From positions 1 to 38,718 of the forward strand of contig JAJFGP010000027.1 of NCBI GenBank assembly GCA_021776055.1: DNA of 38,718 nt, given 5' to 3'. The position numbers were made by a program, and so were the translations under genes. The DNA is from Kiloniellaceae bacterium (GTDB taxonomy: Bacteria; Pseudomonadota; Alphaproteobacteria; Kiloniellales; J153). Below the pieces are notes generated by a model. It was not told the origin of the DNA. It saw nothing but the letters and a program-made list of their open reading frames with translations, and did no database searches. This document shows positions 1-9,572 of the stretch, in pieces; within the stretch, counting starts at the first letter, position 1; the number at the start of each line of letters is the position of its first letter.

Positions 1-1942
1 CGTCCTCGATGTACTTCTTGGCATTGTCCCAGGCCCCGCCGCCGGCGGTCATCGAGACAGCCACGAACAGGCCGTTGACGATAACGCCCAACAGCATCGC
101 CCCGACGGCGGCCAGCGCCGCTGCCTGCCCGGCGATCCACAGGATCACGAAGTACAGCACGATTGGCGATAGCACCGGCAGCATCGACGGAATGATCATC
201 TCCTTGATCGCCGCCTTGGTCAGCAGATCGACACAGCGGCCGTATTCCGGCTTGCCGGTGCCTTCCATGATGCCCGCGATCTCCTTGAACTGCCGGCGCA
301 CCTCGACAACGACCGAGCCGGCCGCCCGGCCGACCGCGGTCATGCCCATGGCCCCGAAGAGATAAGGCAACAATCCGCCAATCAACAGGCCGACCACCAC
401 ATAAGGGTTGGTCAGAGCGAAGTTGATGGTCTCACCCGTCGCGATCAGGCCTTGCTCGACAAAATGGTCCAGATCCGAGGTGTAGGCGGCGAATAGAACG
501 AGGGCGCCAAGGCCCGCCGAGCCGATGGCGTACCCCTTGGTCACCGCCTTGGTGGTGTTGCCCACCGCGTCCAGGGCATCCGTCGTCTTGCGCACCTCCG
601 GCTCCAGATCCGCCATCTCGGCGATGCCACCCGCGTTATCGGTCACCGGGCCATACGCATCCAGCGCCACGACCATGCCGGCCAAGGCCAGCATGGTGGT
701 CACGGCGATGGCGATACCGAACAAGCCGGCCAGCAGGTTCGCGGAGATGATGCCGGCCACGATGATAAGCGCCGGAATAGCCGTCGCCTCCATGGAAATG
801 GCCAAGCCCTGGATGACGTTCGTGCCATGCCCGGTGGTCGACGCCTGAGCGATGCTGCGCACCGGCCGGTATTCGGTGCTGGTGTAATACTCGGTCACCC
901 AGATCAGCCCACCGGTCACAAGCAACCCGATCAGGCCGCAGTAATAGAGGATGCGGCCGCTAAAGCTGCGTTCGCCGACGAACATGACCGTGTCCATCCC
1001 AATGACCCACTCCGTGACCGGCCAGAGGATAACGGCCGAGAGCACCGCGGAAGCGAGGAAGCCTTTGTACAGGGCCCCCATGATGTTGCCGCTGGCTCCC
1101 AGACGGACAAAGAAGGTGCCGGCGACCGAGGTCAGGATGCACGCACCGCCAATTACCAGCGGATACATCATGGTCTGCTCGACGATGGCGCTGCCGGCGA
1201 AGAAGATCGAGGCGAGCAGCATGGTAGCGACCACGGTGACCGCATAGGTCTCGAACAAATCCGCGGCCATACCGGCGCAATCACCTACATTGTCGCCCAC
1301 GTTATCGGCAATGACCGCCGGATTACGTGGGTCGTCCTCGGGGATGCCGGCCTCGACCTTACCCACCAAATCGGCACCGACGTCGGCGCCCTTGGTGAAG
1401 ATGCCGCCGCCAAGACGGGCAAAGATGGAGATCAGCGAGGCACCGAAGCCGAGACCGACCAAGGGGTCCGTCAACGCCCGTCCCTCGGCGCCCTGGGTGA
1501 GCAGCACGGCGTAGTAGCCGGCCACCGCCAGCAATGCCAAACCCGCCACCAACATGCCCGTCACCGCGCCGGCGCGGAAGGCAATCGCCAATCCCTCGGC
1601 CAGGCCCGTACGCGCGGCTTCGGCCGTTCGCACATTGGCGCGGACCGATACGTTCATACCGATATACCCAGTCGCGCCCGACAGAACGGCGCCGATCAGG
1701 AAGCCAATCCCAACCTCGACACTCAGCACCACCGAGATGATGATGAAAATCACCACGCCGACCAAGGCGATGGTCCGGTACTGCCGGTTCAGATAGGCGC
1801 TAGCACCTTCCTGAATCGCGGCGGCGATGGCCTGCATACGCTCCGAACCCGCGCTCGCCGAGAGCACCGAGCGCGACGCCCATATCCCGTAAACAAGCGC
1901 CACAACGGCGCACACCAGGACGAACAACAACTGCGTCGACAT
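1..1942 (-). CDS. hppA: K+-independent proton-translocating membrane pyrophosphatase HppA (C-terminus cut off by window)
   Basis: The protein hydrolyses pyrophosphate at the cytoplasmic face and pumps protons across the inner membrane. The visible 647 codons start [10 protein letters not shown] and form many hydrophobic helices. The pyrophosphate-binding signature [11 protein letters not shown] lies at residues 187-197, followed by the Asp-rich [10 protein letters not shown] segment. The motif [10 protein letters not shown] begins at residue 461, with Lys465 where K+-dependent enzymes carry Ala. In this family that Lys marks a K+-independent H+ pump. Family members are about 690-710 residues, so roughly 50 C-terminal residues lie outside the window. 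The start is the only ATG before the first helix. The gene follows the FliL-like gene after about 170 bp and may have its own promoter there. Several long plus-strand frames over it are antisense shadows. Confidence 0.97.
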   Translation of the reverse strand, partial: MSTQLLFVLVCAVVALVYGIWASRSVLSASAGSERMQAIAAAIQEGASAYLNRQYRTIALVGVVIFIIISVVLSVEVGIGFLIGAVLSGATGYIGMNVSVRANVRTAEAARTGLAEGLAIAFRAGAVTGMLVAGLALLAVAGYYAVLLTQGAEGRALTDPLVGLGFGASLISIFARLGGGIFTKGADVGADLVGKVEAGIPEDDPRNPAVIADNVGDNVGDCAGMAADLFETYAVTVVATMLLASIFFAGSAIVEQTMMYPLVIGGACILTSVAGTFFVRLGASGNIMGALYKGFLASAVLSAVILWPVTEWVIGMDTVMFVGERSFSGRILYYCGLIGLLVTGGLIWVTEYYTSTEYRPVRSIAQASTTGHGTNVIQGLAISMEATAIPALIIVAGIISANLLAGLFGIAIAVTTMLALAGMVVALDAYGPVTDNAGGIAEMADLEPEVRKTTDALDAVGNTTKAVTKGYAIGSAGLGALVLFAAYTSDLDHFVEQGLIATGETINFALTNPYVVVGLLIGGLLPYLFGAMGMTAVGRAAGSVVVEVRRQFKEIAGIMEGTGKPEYGRCVDLLTKAAIKEMIIPSMLPVLSPIVLYFVILWIAGQAAALAAVGAMLLGVIVNGLFVAVSMTAGGGAWDNAKKYIED

Positions 1943-2114
1943 ATAGATATCCCCTGTTTCGGTGACGACCCCTTGGGACTAGCGCGGGATTCCCCGAAAT
2001 TCGCCAGACCCTATGTACCCCCAGCCTTCGCAGGCGCGAAAAGCCGGGCGGAAAATGCCAGATCACCGGGGGGAAGGCAACCGCCCGTGGGCGGCTATTC
2101 GGGGGGGTATTATT

Positions 2115-2591
2115 CTAGCTTCGCAATGGAGCCTGAGAGCCAATCTTGCGCACCGCTACGGATTTGACTTCCCCTGCACCCAAGATCCGCTCGCTGACCC
2201 GTATGAGTCGCTCGCGCACGATAGGGTGGTCGAAACCCTTCTCCTGAATATAGCGCAAGGCATAGACCGCGTGTAGCTCACTCAAAATAGCGTCCCGCAG
2301 GGGGCGCTGTATGCGGGCTATTTCGAACTTCGCCATGGGCGTGGTCAACTCCACGGCCAGAACAATGGTCAGGTGTAAGGTCACTTGCCCTTCGCGAATG
2401 ATGGGCAGCACCATGGGCTCAAGTTCGACGAACCGTTTGCGGGCGAAGTCCCCGGTCTCTTCCCCCAGTTCATCGTTAAGCTCGGCGACTTCGTCGACGG
2501 GTGCCTCGCGCAGCAAGAACCACCATGCCGCACCGCCGCCGCCGCCCGCGACCAGCAGAACGATGACAATGAGAATGACCAAGCGCTTCAT
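2115..2591 (-). CDS. FliL-like single-pass membrane protein
   Basis: A 158-residue protein with one N-terminal membrane segment (residues about 4-27, very Gly-rich at its end) and a periplasmic domain. An acidic linker (about 33-48) leads to a region that reads like the FliL C-terminal fold: 'ELEPMVLPI...REGQVTLHLTIVLAVEL', then a basic and acidic helix and a closing segment. FliL family proteins sit at the flagellar motor and affect stator function. No flagellar gene is adjacent here; the neighbours are thiL and hppA. The position therefore suggests a FliL paralogue whose role may not be flagellar. Length and topology fit FliL (about 150-180 residues). The family assignment is by pattern and the function is uncertain. 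Confidence 0.72.
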   Translation of the reverse strand: MKRLVILIVIVLLVAGGGGGAAWWFLLREAPVDEVAELNDELGEETGDFARKRFVELEPMVLPIIREGQVTLHLTIVLAVELTTPMAKFEIARIQRPLRDAILSELHAVYALRYIQEKGFDHPIVRERLIRVSERILGAGEVKSVAVRKIGSQAPLRS

Positions 2592-2692
2592 GGCCGGAGA
2601 GGGGTATCATGCATGAGACTGTCCACTTGCGGTCATAGCGCGATTATGGTGAACAACCGATTAAGCTTTTAGTCACAATATGTTGGAGGAAA

Positions 2693-3673
2693 CTAAAAGT
2701 GGCTCCAACCCGCCTTTGCCAACGGAATTGGCGCCCCTGCTTCATCGAGCACCCGGACCCCGGTTCCCGCCGCCATGGCACCTATCCGGGTCAGCGGCAG
2801 GGCCACATCCTCCGCCAGCGCCGCGATGGCGGCCACCGTGTCCGGCGGAGCCGCGAACAGCAACTCATAGTCATCGCCACCGCCCAGGACCACCTCCCGC
2901 AAGCCCGGATCAGCGGTCAAGGCCGCTCGGGCCGCCGTGGATAGGGGAACCGCCTGTGCCTCGACCTCCGCCGCTAAGCCGGACCCTGTGGCCACGTGGC
3001 CCAAATCGGCGACCAGACCGTCGGAAATATCGAGCGCCGCCGTGGCCAGCCCCCGTGCCGCCAGGGCCTGGCCCAGCGCCAAGCGTGGCCGTGGCAAATG
3101 ATAGCGGTCCGCCAGCGCCGCCCGGGCCGTTTCAGTCAGCCCCACGATCTCACCCCGCAAGGCCTTGAGACCGAGGGCACCGTCGCCGATGCTGCCCGAG
3201 ACGTAGATATCGTCCCCGGCCCGCGCCCCGGTCCGGGTCAGCGCCGTTCCTGTTGGAACCTCACCAAAGGCGGTTAGGGCCAAGGTCAGGGCCCCCGGCG
3301 TCTTGACCGTATCCCCACCCAGAAGGGTAATGCCGAATTCGTCTTGGTCGGCCCGAAGACCGTCAACAAAGGCCGCGACCCAGGCCTCGTCAAGATTCGG
3401 CGGCAAAGCCAAGTCCAGCACATAGGCACGCGCCCGCGCGCCCATGGCGGCCAGATCGGACAAATTCACCCGCAGAAGCTTGCGCGCCACCAGATTCGCA
3501 GGATCGTCCGGCAGAAAATGCACGCCTGCGACCATGGCATCGGTGGTAACGACCACGCTGTATCCGGGCGCGGGGTCCAGGACAGCGGCGTCATTGCTCA
3601 ACCCAAAGGCGCCGGGCGCACTCGCGGCAAGCGGTGCGAAGTATCGGGCAATAAGATCGAATTCGCCGAGCAT
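2693..3673 (-). CDS. thiL: Thiamine-monophosphate kinase
   Basis: ThiL phosphorylates thiamine monophosphate with ATP to give thiamine diphosphate, in the cytoplasm. The 326-residue length is normal. Visible family motifs are NDAAVL (residues 27-32, with Asp28 and a Ser-Asn where many homologues have Asp-Asp), TTDAMVAGVHF (43-53), RVNLSDLAAMGA (68-79, part of the metal and nucleotide site) and LLGGDTV (117-123). A second glycine-rich segment, VSGSIGDGALG, belongs to the C-terminal half. It lies downstream of nusB, separated by about 170 bp that hold a large inverted repeat. The nusB-thiL neighbourhood is common in alphaproteobacteria. The start has no better in-frame alternative. Confidence 0.96.
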   Translation of the reverse strand: MLGEFDLIARYFAPLAASAPGAFGLSNDAAVLDPAPGYSVVVTTDAMVAGVHFLPDDPANLVARKLLRVNLSDLAAMGARARAYVLDLALPPNLDEAWVAAFVDGLRADQDEFGITLLGGDTVKTPGALTLALTAFGEVPTGTALTRTGARAGDDIYVSGSIGDGALGLKALRGEIVGLTETARAALADRYHLPRPRLALGQALAARGLATAALDISDGLVADLGHVATGSGLAAEVEAQAVPLSTAARAALTADPGLREVVLGGGDDYELLFAAPPDTVAAIAALAEDVALPLTRIGAMAAGTGVRVLDEAGAPIPLAKAGWSHF

Positions 3674-3718
3674 GGGTGTACCGGGGCGCTTCAGCGCCGA
3701 CTGCCGGGCGCTTGGAGG

Positions 3719-3822
3719 TCACCCCCACCCCAACCCTCCCCCATCAAGGGGGAGGGAGTAACGATTTGAATCGCCTCACATTTCCCTCCCCCCTTGTGGG
3801 GGAGGGTTAGGGTGGGGGGTGA
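3719..3822. repeat. Large inverted repeat (C/G-rich palindromic element) between nusB and thiL
   Basis: Two arms of about 40 bases, 3719-3757 and 3783-3822, are near-perfect reverse complements separated by about 25 bases. Each arm contains its own smaller hairpin, CCCTCCCCC followed a few bases later by GGGGGAGGG. The full element could fold into a very stable cruciform or, in the thiL-direction RNA, a long hairpin between two cistrons. Repeats of this general composition are scattered in many alphaproteobacterial genomes. There is no reading frame or terminal duplication, so no transposase is implied. No U-run follows, so it is not a classic terminator. Confidence 0.85.
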
Positions 3823-3846
3823 GCCACGCATACCGGTCTCGAAAAG

Positions 3847-4344
3847 CTATGTAAGGCCGCCGACGGCGGCAAGCGCCTCGGGTCGCAACGAGCGCGCCAG
3901 GCGGTCGAGGACGCCGTTCACCAGGCCCGGTTCCTTGCCGCCGAAGAAGGCGTCGGCCAAATCCACGTATTCGGCGATGACCACGCGGGGTGGAATGTCC
4001 AGACGCTCGGAAAGTTCATAGGCACCGGCGCGCAAAACCAATCGCAGCAGGGTCTCCAACCGCTCTACCGGCCAACCGTCCTCCAGCACCGCCGATAGCA
4101 TATCGTCGAGAGTGTTGGCCTCCCGCGCGACACCGGTGACCAAATCCCGCAGCATCCGTCGATCGGCACTGTCGAGGCGCACGCCGTCCATCTCCTCCTT
4201 TAGATGGTGATCGAGAAATTCTTCGATCACCGTCTCGGAGGCTTGGCCCGTCATCTCAATCTGATACAGCGCCTGCACCGCGGCCAAACGTGCAGCGCTT
4301 CGGCGCGAGCCCGAATCTTGCGATTTGCCGGCACTTCCGCTCAT
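3847..4344 (-). CDS. nusB: Transcription antitermination factor NusB
   Basis: NusB binds boxA RNA with NusE (S10) and supports antitermination of rRNA transcription. The 165-residue product shows the family signature: ARLAAVQALYQIEMTG near the N-terminus, RMLRDLVTGV in the middle and, near the C-terminus, RLVLRAGAYEL, PPRVVIAEYVDLADAFFGG and VNGVLDRLA. I chose the ATG at 4344 because AGAAGG lies about 10 bases upstream. The frame also extends to an ATG at 4380, adding twelve Arg-rich residues with no clear ribosome site. It lies between ribH and thiL, an arrangement widespread in proteobacteria. Confidence 0.94.
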   Translation of the reverse strand: MSGSAGKSQDSGSRRSAARLAAVQALYQIEMTGQASETVIEEFLDHHLKEEMDGVRLDSADRRMLRDLVTGVAREANTLDDMLSAVLEDGWPVERLETLLRLVLRAGAYELSERLDIPPRVVIAEYVDLADAFFGGKEPGLVNGVLDRLARSLRPEALAAVGGLT

Positions 4345-4417
4345 CGCCGCGCGCCTTCTGGATCGATCCGCCGCATGCATTCTAACATCTTGATAATTCT
4401 TCTATATTCTAAGTGAT

Positions 4418-4897
4418 CTAGCGCGGATAGAGGTGGAAGTGCTGTTTTAGCTCCAGCATGCGCAGGCACGCCTGTGCCGCATCACCGCCCTTGTTCTTGC
4501 GTTCGACGCGCGCTCTTTCCCAGGCCTGCTCCTCATTTTCACAGGTAATGATACCATAGCCGAGCGCCAGCACGTATTGGCAGGCTAGATCTTGAAGCTT
4601 GCGGGCGCTTTCACCGCAAACGTAGTCGTAGTGCGTGGTCTCACCCCGAATGACACAGCCGAGCGCCACGTAGCCGTCGAAGCGAGACCGCCCGGCGAAA
4701 AAATCCAGCGAGCGGATAGCCATGTGAATCGCCGCCGGAATCTCCAAGGCGCCAGGAACCGTTACACGCTCGACAGTGGCGCCCTGGCGCGTCAACTCGG
4801 CATGGGCACCCTTGAACATCTCATCGGCGATACCCTCGTAGAAACGCCCCTCCACCACCAGGATATTCGGCGCCGAGCCACCCGCGTTGGCCATCAT
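4418..4897 (-). CDS. ribH: 6,7-dimethyl-8-ribityllumazine synthase
   Basis: RibH condenses 5-amino-6-ribitylamino-uracil with 3,4-dihydroxy-2-butanone 4-phosphate, the penultimate riboflavin step. The 159-residue protein carries the substrate-binding VVEGRFYEGIAD segment (14-25), VPGALEIP (47-54) and ALGCVIRGETTHYDYV (78-93) with the catalytic His89. The start at 4897 overlaps the end of ribBA by 4 bases; a second Met follows directly at 4894. This overlap indicates translational coupling in the ribD-ribE-ribBA-ribH operon. A short gap of about 70 bases leads to nusB. Confidence 0.96.
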   Translation of the reverse strand: MMANAGGSAPNILVVEGRFYEGIADEMFKGAHAELTRQGATVERVTVPGALEIPAAIHMAIRSLDFFAGRSRFDGYVALGCVIRGETTHYDYVCGESARKLQDLACQYVLALGYGIITCENEEQAWERARVERKNKGGDAAQACLRMLELKQHFHLYPR

Positions 4898-6045
4898 TCG
4901 TCTCCTTCGCGCGGTACCGGCCGCTGTTCGACCACGCGCAGGCCATAACCATCCAGACCGACGATGGTCCGCTTCGTATTCGACAGCACGATCATATCGG
5001 TGACTCCGAGATCCAGCAGGATTTGCGCCCCGATGCCATAGTCGCGCAATTCGCCGAACGGCTTTTCGCTGGCGTCCTGCCGGGCCTGCACGGTCTCGGA
5101 CAGATTGGTCGGCGATGGTTCGCGAATAAGGACAATAACGCCGCGCCCGGCCTCGTCGATCATGCGCATCACCCGCTCCAGCTCGCCCGCCTTGCCAATC
5201 GCGGTATCGCCGAGCACGTCGTCGAGCACATTCAGCACGTGCACGCGCACAAGCACCGGCTCCGGACCCGACAAATCGCCACGCCAGAGTGCGATATGCT
5301 CAGCGTAGTTGCTCTTGTTCACGTACACCGCCATCTCGAAGCGGCCACCGAAGCGGCTGTCCAACGAGCTGGTCAGGGCGCGCTCGACCGTATGGTCATG
5401 GCGGCGGCGATAGGCGATCAAATCGGCAATGGTGGCGATCTTCAGGCCATGCAGTTGGGCAAAGGCCATGAGATCGTCGCGCCGGGCCATGGAGCCATCA
5501 TCATTCATGATCTCGCAGATCACGCCGGACGGATTGAGCCCGGCCAGGCGCGCTAGATCGACGGCCGCCTCGGTATGGCCGGTGCGCACCAGGACACCAC
5601 CATCGCGCGCCACCAACGGGAAGACATGGCCGGGCGAGACGATGTCGCCGGCCCCCATGCTGGGATCGACGGCAACCGCAACCGAACGTGCCCGGTCCGG
5701 CGCCGAGATGCCGGTGCTGATGCCCTCGCGCGCCTCGATGGAGACCGTAAAGGCGGTCTCGTGCCGGGACTCGTTGCGCTGGGCCATGAGCGGCAGACCG
5801 AGCGCCTCGACGCGTTCACGGGTCAAAGCCAGGCAAATCAGTCCGCGCCCGTGCTTGGCCATGAAATTGATCGTCTCCGGCGATGCCATCTGCGCCGGCA
5901 TGACCAGATCGCCCTCGTTCTCCCGCCCCTCGTCATCGACCAGAATGAACATGCGGCCGTTGCGCGCTTCCTCGATCACGTCCTCGATGGGTGAGACGAT
6001 CTCGCTGAAGGTCAAACGCCAGGGTTCGGGTTTTGCCTTGGCCAT
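4894..6045 (-). CDS. ribB: 3,4-dihydroxy-2-butanone 4-phosphate synthase with degenerate GTP cyclohydrolase II-like domain (RibBX type)
   Basis: The N-terminal half (about 10-210) is a complete DHBP synthase, which converts ribulose 5-phosphate into the four-carbon riboflavin precursor. The acidic metal loop is DDEGRENEGD at 37-46, and RTGHTEAAVDLARLAGL is at 154-170. The C-terminal half (about 220-383) aligns with GTP cyclohydrolase II but lacks its defining residues. After RVH at 267-269 the sequence is VLNVLDDVLGD where active enzymes have a Ser-Glu-Cys zinc segment, and no CDCG-like cysteine pair follows. The cyclohydrolase domain therefore cannot bind zinc and is predicted inactive. Such RibBX proteins are known in alphaproteobacteria, and a separate ribA must lie elsewhere. 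It starts 3 bases after ribE and overlaps ribH. Confidence 0.95.
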   Translation of the reverse strand: MAKAKPEPWRLTFSEIVSPIEDVIEEARNGRMFILVDDEGRENEGDLVMPAQMASPETINFMAKHGRGLICLALTRERVEALGLPLMAQRNESRHETAFTVSIEAREGISTGISAPDRARSVAVAVDPSMGAGDIVSPGHVFPLVARDGGVLVRTGHTEAAVDLARLAGLNPSGVICEIMNDDGSMARRDDLMAFAQLHGLKIATIADLIAYRRRHDHTVERALTSSLDSRFGGRFEMAVYVNKSNYAEHIALWRGDLSGPEPVLVRVHVLNVLDDVLGDTAIGKAGELERVMRMIDEAGRGVIVLIREPSPTNLSETVQARQDASEKPFGELRDYGIGAQILLDLGVTDMIVLSNTKRTIVGLDGYGLRVVEQRPVPREGDE

Positions 6046-6048
6046 AGT

Positions 6049-6636
6049 CTAGTCCTTTGCCAGAAGGCGCTGAACGTAGCGCGCCAGCATGTCGATTTCC
6101 AGGTTAACCGGCGCCCCCGGTTGACACTGCCCCAGGGTGGTCATCCGCGCCGTGTGCGGGATGATGGTCACCTCGAAGTGCTCATCACTCACCCGGTTGA
6201 CGGTCAGCGAGACCCCATCGACGGCGATCGATCCTTTCACCGCGACGAAGCGCAGCACATCCGCCGGCGCCGAAAAGACCAGCCGGTGCGAGTCCCCATC
6301 CGCGTGGCGCTCGGCGAGCGCGCCGACGCCGTCCACATGGCCATAGACCAGGTGTCCACCCAGCTCGTCGCCGAGCCTGAGCGAGCGCTCCAGGTTAATC
6401 GCCGTGCCCGCCCGCCAGTCAGCGGCGGTGCTGCGCGCCAAGGTCTCGGCCGATAGGTCGCTGCTGAACCAGCCCGGCCCCTTTTCGACCGCGGTCAGGC
6501 AAACACCGGAGCAAGCAATCGACGCACCTATCTCGATGCCCGCCGTGTCATAGGCGGTCTCGAAGATAATGCGGGTGTCACCGCGGCTTTCAACCGAGCG
6601 GATTTGCCCCAGATCGCTGATTAGTCCGGTAAACAT
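6049..6636 (-). CDS. ribE: Riboflavin synthase, alpha subunit
   Basis: Riboflavin synthase dismutates two lumazine molecules into riboflavin and its pyrimidine precursor. The 195 residues begin with the classic MFTGLI and contain two tandem lumazine-binding barrels, about 1-95 and 96-190. Typical segments are IACSGVCLTAV in the first barrel, GHLVYGHVDGVG at the junction and VKGSIAVDGVSLTVN in the second. It lies 9 bases after ribD and 3 bases before ribBA, so all four rib genes are probably one transcript. No FMN riboswitch was seen in front of ribD, where the upstream gene nrdR overlaps directly. Confidence 0.96.
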   Translation of the reverse strand: MFTGLISDLGQIRSVESRGDTRIIFETAYDTAGIEIGASIACSGVCLTAVEKGPGWFSSDLSAETLARSTAADWRAGTAINLERSLRLGDELGGHLVYGHVDGVGALAERHADGDSHRLVFSAPADVLRFVAVKGSIAVDGVSLTVNRVSDEHFEVTIIPHTARMTTLGQCQPGAPVNLEIDMLARYVQRLLAKD

Positions 6637-6645
6637 CTAATGATT

Positions 6646-7785
6646 CTAGGCCGATGGCCCGTAAGTTTCCAGCACATCGTTACCGATGCGGGCTAGGTCG
6701 GTCAGGGCAAAGGCTGGCGCATCGGCCAAATTTTCCAGGCCAAAGCCAGCAACCGCCGGCAAACCGTCGCCTCCCATGACCCGCGACGCCCGAAACCACG
6801 CTAAGCGGTCGACCAGGCCCAGGCGCAGGAGACCGGCCGCTACGCCGCCGCCCCCCTCGACCAGCACCCGTGTGATTCCGCGTCGGCCAAGCGCCTCAAG
6901 GGCGGCCTTTAGAGAAAGCCGGCCCTCCGCGTCGGTGCCGACCGTCATCACCTCGACCCCCGCCCCTTCGTAGGCCTCGACCCGGTCGCGATCAGCTTGG
7001 TCGCGGGTGATCAGCCAGGTCGCCTGTTGCCGTGCCCGGCGCACCAGATCGTGGGTAAGCGGCAGGCGCAAGCGCCCGTCCAGCACGACCCGCACCGGCG
7101 ATGTGGCCGCCAACCCATCCAAGCGCACATCCAGACGCGGATCATCCAAAACCGCGGTACCGCTGCCGACCAGGACCGCGTCATGGCGTGTCCGCAGCAA
7201 ATGCGCGCGGGCGCGCGCGGCCTCGCCGGTGATCCATTGGCTAGCACCGTTCTTGGTGGCGATGCGGCCGTCCAGGGTGGTGGCCAGTTTCAGGGTCACC
7301 AGGGGCCGTCCCTGCCGGCGTTGGGCCAGGTAGCCGGCATTGATATCCGCCGCCGCCGCGGCACCGGGCCCAACCACCACGTCGACCCCAGCCGCGCGCA
7401 GATGCGCCACCCCGCCGCCATCGACACGGGGGTCCGGGTCCTCCAGGGCAATGACACACCGGACGATGCCGGCGGCAACCAATGCCTCGGCGCAGGGCGG
7501 CGTCTGGCCGTGGTGGGCGCACGGCTCCAAGGTCACATAGGCGCAGGCACCGCGCGCCGCCTCACCGGCCCGGCGCAGGGCCTCGGTCTCGGCATGCGGC
7601 CGCCCGCCCGGTTGGGTCCAGCCGCGCCCGACGACGCGCCCGTCCTTGACCAGAACACAGCCGACCGCCGGATTTGGTGCGACTTGCCCCAGGCCACGTC
7701 TGGCTAACGCCAGGGCGGCCTGCATATGAGCCAGATCGGCGCCTTCCTCAGGGCTCGCTGGCGAGCTTTTCGATGAATTCTTCAA
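6646..7785 (-). CDS. ribD: Bifunctional riboflavin biosynthesis deaminase/reductase RibD
   Basis: RibD deaminates the pyrimidine and then reduces the ribosyl side chain in riboflavin synthesis. The N-terminal cytidine-deaminase domain shows the zinc site PHAETEA and [14 protein letters not shown]. The C-terminal reductase domain starts around [14 protein letters not shown] and contains [14 protein letters not shown]. The start is unclear. The first ATG, at 7725, would remove the Asp of the conserved D-x-x-x-M segment before the first helix, so I use the TTG at 7785, giving 379 residues and a 38-base overlap with nrdR. A GAGGAAGG sequence at the nrdR stop is placed better for a start near 7734 (CTG) than for either. 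The domain content is certain; the first residues are not. Confidence 0.94.
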   Translation of the reverse strand: MKNSSKSSPASPEEGADLAHMQAALALARRGLGQVAPNPAVGCVLVKDGRVVGRGWTQPGGRPHAETEALRRAGEAARGACAYVTLEPCAHHGQTPPCAEALVAAGIVRCVIALEDPDPRVDGGGVAHLRAAGVDVVVGPGAAAAADINAGYLAQRRQGRPLVTLKLATTLDGRIATKNGASQWITGEAARARAHLLRTRHDAVLVGSGTAVLDDPRLDVRLDGLAATSPVRVVLDGRLRLPLTHDLVRRARQQATWLITRDQADRDRVEAYEGAGVEVMTVGTDAEGRLSLKAALEALGRRGITRVLVEGGGGVAAGLLRLGLVDRLAWFRASRVMGGDGLPAVAGFGLENLADAPAFALTDLARIGNDVLETYGPSA

Positions 7786-8203
7786 AGTCGCGCGCCTCGC
7801 GGAAATTGCGATAGACCGAGGCGAAGCGCACGTAGGCGACCGGATCCAGCGAGGCCAAGGCGTCCATCACCAACTCGCCGATCAGCTTGGTCGGGATCTC
7901 GCTTTCGCCCGATGACTCGAGACGGCGGACAATGCCGTTGACCACGCGCTCCACACGATCCGCCTCCACCGACCGCTTGCGCAGCGAGATGGTCATGGAA
8001 CGTAAAAGCTTGTCGCGGTCAAAGGTCTCCCGCTTGCCGGTCGATTTGACCACGGTGAGCTCACGAAGCTGCACCCGCTCGAACGTTGTAAAGCGGGCGC
8101 CGCAGTTCGGGCACTGGCGGCGGCGGCGGATGGCCGAGTTATCCTCGGTCGGCCGCGAGTCCTTCACCTGAGTATCTTCGTTAGAGCAGAACGGGCACCG
8201 CAT
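7748..8203 (-). CDS. nrdR: Transcriptional repressor NrdR
   Basis: NrdR is a nucleotide-sensing repressor of ribonucleotide reductase genes. The 151-residue protein starts [12 protein letters not shown] and has an N-terminal zinc ribbon with cysteine pairs CPFC and CPNC, then an ATP-cone domain (about 45-140: [34 protein letters not shown]). The ATG at 8203 has GGAG about 9 bases upstream and lies 25 bases after glyA. An upstream extension of the frame would run into glyA and is rejected. The glyA-nrdR-ribD order is typical of alphaproteobacteria. Confidence 0.97.
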   Translation of the reverse strand: MRCPFCSNEDTQVKDSRPTEDNSAIRRRRQCPNCGARFTTFERVQLRELTVVKSTGKRETFDRDKLLRSMTISLRKRSVEADRVERVVNGIVRRLESSGESEIPTKLIGELVMDALASLDPVAYVRFASVYRNFREARDFEEFIEKLASEP

Positions 8204-8228
8204 TTGTTTTCTCCGCCACCTTGGGCGT

Positions 8229-9545
8229 TCAGACCGATAAGTCGGGATAGATGGGGAAGCGCCGGCACAAGGTCCGCACTTCATCGCGCACCTGCGTCTC
8301 CAGGGCCGAATTGCCCTCACCGTCCTTGGCCAGGCCATCGAGCAGGCGCGTGATCATATCGCCTACCTGGCGAAACTCGGCAACGCCAAAGCCACGTGTC
8401 GTTGCCGCCGGGCTTCCCAAACGAATGCCCGAGGTGATGGTCGGCTTCTCGGTGTCGAACGGCACGCCGTTCTTGTTACAGGTGATGCCGGCCCGATCCA
8501 AACACTCGTCCGCCGCCTTACCGGTCAGGCCCTTGGGGCGCATATCGACCAGCATGAGATGCGTGTCGGTGCCGCCGGTGACGATATCGAAGCCGTTATC
8601 CAGCAAGGTTTTCGCCAGCGCACGGGCATTTTCCACCATGGCTTGGGCATAGACCTTGAATTCCGGCTTCAGGGCCTCGTTGAAGGCCGCCGCCTTACCG
8701 GCAATGGCGTGCAGAAGCGGCCCGCCTTGCAGTCCCGGAAAGGCGGCCGAGTTGATACGCTTACCCAGATCGAGGTCGTTGGACAGGATCATGCCGCCGC
8801 GCCCGCCGCGCAGAGTCTTATGCGTCGTGGTGGTCACCACATGGGCATGCGGCAGCGGGCTCGGGTGCACGCCTGCCGCGACCAGCCCAGCGAAATGCGC
8901 CATATCTACCTGAAAGATCGCGCCCACTGAATCGGCAATCTGGCGGAAGCGGGCGAAATCGATTATGCGCGGATAGGCGGAACCGCCGGCGATGATGAGC
9001 TTCGGCTTGTGCTCGCGCGCAAGCGTCTCAACCTCGTCGAAGTCGATCAGGCTATCCTCCCGGCGCACCCCATAGGGCACAGCGTTGAACCACTTGCCCG
9101 ACAGGTTGGGCGGTGACCCATGGGTCAAATGCCCGCCCGCCGCCAGCGACAGCCCCATGATGGTATCGCCGGGTTTACAGAGAGCCAGCAGAACACACTG
9201 GTTGGCCTGCGCGCCGGAGTGAGGCTGCACGTTCGCAAAGGCGCAACCGAAGAGCTCCTTCGCCCGATCGATGGCCAATTGCTCGACGTGATCGACATAC
9301 TCGCAGCCGGCGTAGTAACGCCGGCCCGGATAGCCTTCCGCATACTTGTTGGTCAGCACCGAGCCCTGCGCCTCGAGCACGGCGCGGGAGACGATATTCT
9401 CCGAGGCGATCAGTTCGATCTGATCCTGTTGCCGGCGCAACTCACCGGCAATGGCTTCGGCCAGCGCCGGATCGGCTTGGCGTAAGGTAGCCCCAAAGAA
9501 CGCGCCCGCGTCCCCAACGACCTGCGCGGCATCCGTTAAACTCAT
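8229..9545 (-). CDS. glyA: Serine hydroxymethyltransferase
   Basis: GlyA interconverts serine and glycine with tetrahydrofolate and is the main source of one-carbon units. The 438 residues show [10 protein letters not shown] (44-53), [20 protein letters not shown] (67-86) and the pyridoxal phosphate Lys243 in [14 protein letters not shown]. The N-terminal 18 residues are an extension with no conserved motif. It lies 27 bases after rpiB and directly before nrdR. No glycine riboswitch is seen upstream, as the space to rpiB is too short, so it is probably transcribed from the rpiB promoter. Confidence 0.97.
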   Translation of the reverse strand: MSLTDAAQVVGDAGAFFGATLRQADPALAEAIAGELRRQQDQIELIASENIVSRAVLEAQGSVLTNKYAEGYPGRRYYAGCEYVDHVEQLAIDRAKELFGCAFANVQPHSGAQANQCVLLALCKPGDTIMGLSLAAGGHLTHGSPPNLSGKWFNAVPYGVRREDSLIDFDEVETLAREHKPKLIIAGGSAYPRIIDFARFRQIADSVGAIFQVDMAHFAGLVAAGVHPSPLPHAHVVTTTTHKTLRGGRGGMILSNDLDLGKRINSAAFPGLQGGPLLHAIAGKAAAFNEALKPEFKVYAQAMVENARALAKTLLDNGFDIVTGGTDTHLMLVDMRPKGLTGKAADECLDRAGITCNKNGVPFDTEKPTITSGIRLGSPAATTRGFGVAEFRQVGDMITRLLDGLAKDGEGNSALETQVRDEVRTLCRRFPIYPDLSV

Positions 9546-9572
9546 AAGTCCCCGTCCTCCCTGTCCGGAATG

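Noticed and set aside
827-2167. 446-codon open frame on the plus strand
   Set aside because: It is antisense to hppA. Its translation is low-complexity and rich in His, Arg, Gly and Asp, as expected for the reverse of a GC-rich gene, and has no motif.
7786-8228. FMN riboswitch before the rib genes
   Set aside because: ribD overlaps nrdR and no conserved FMN element is seen. The operon is read through from upstream.
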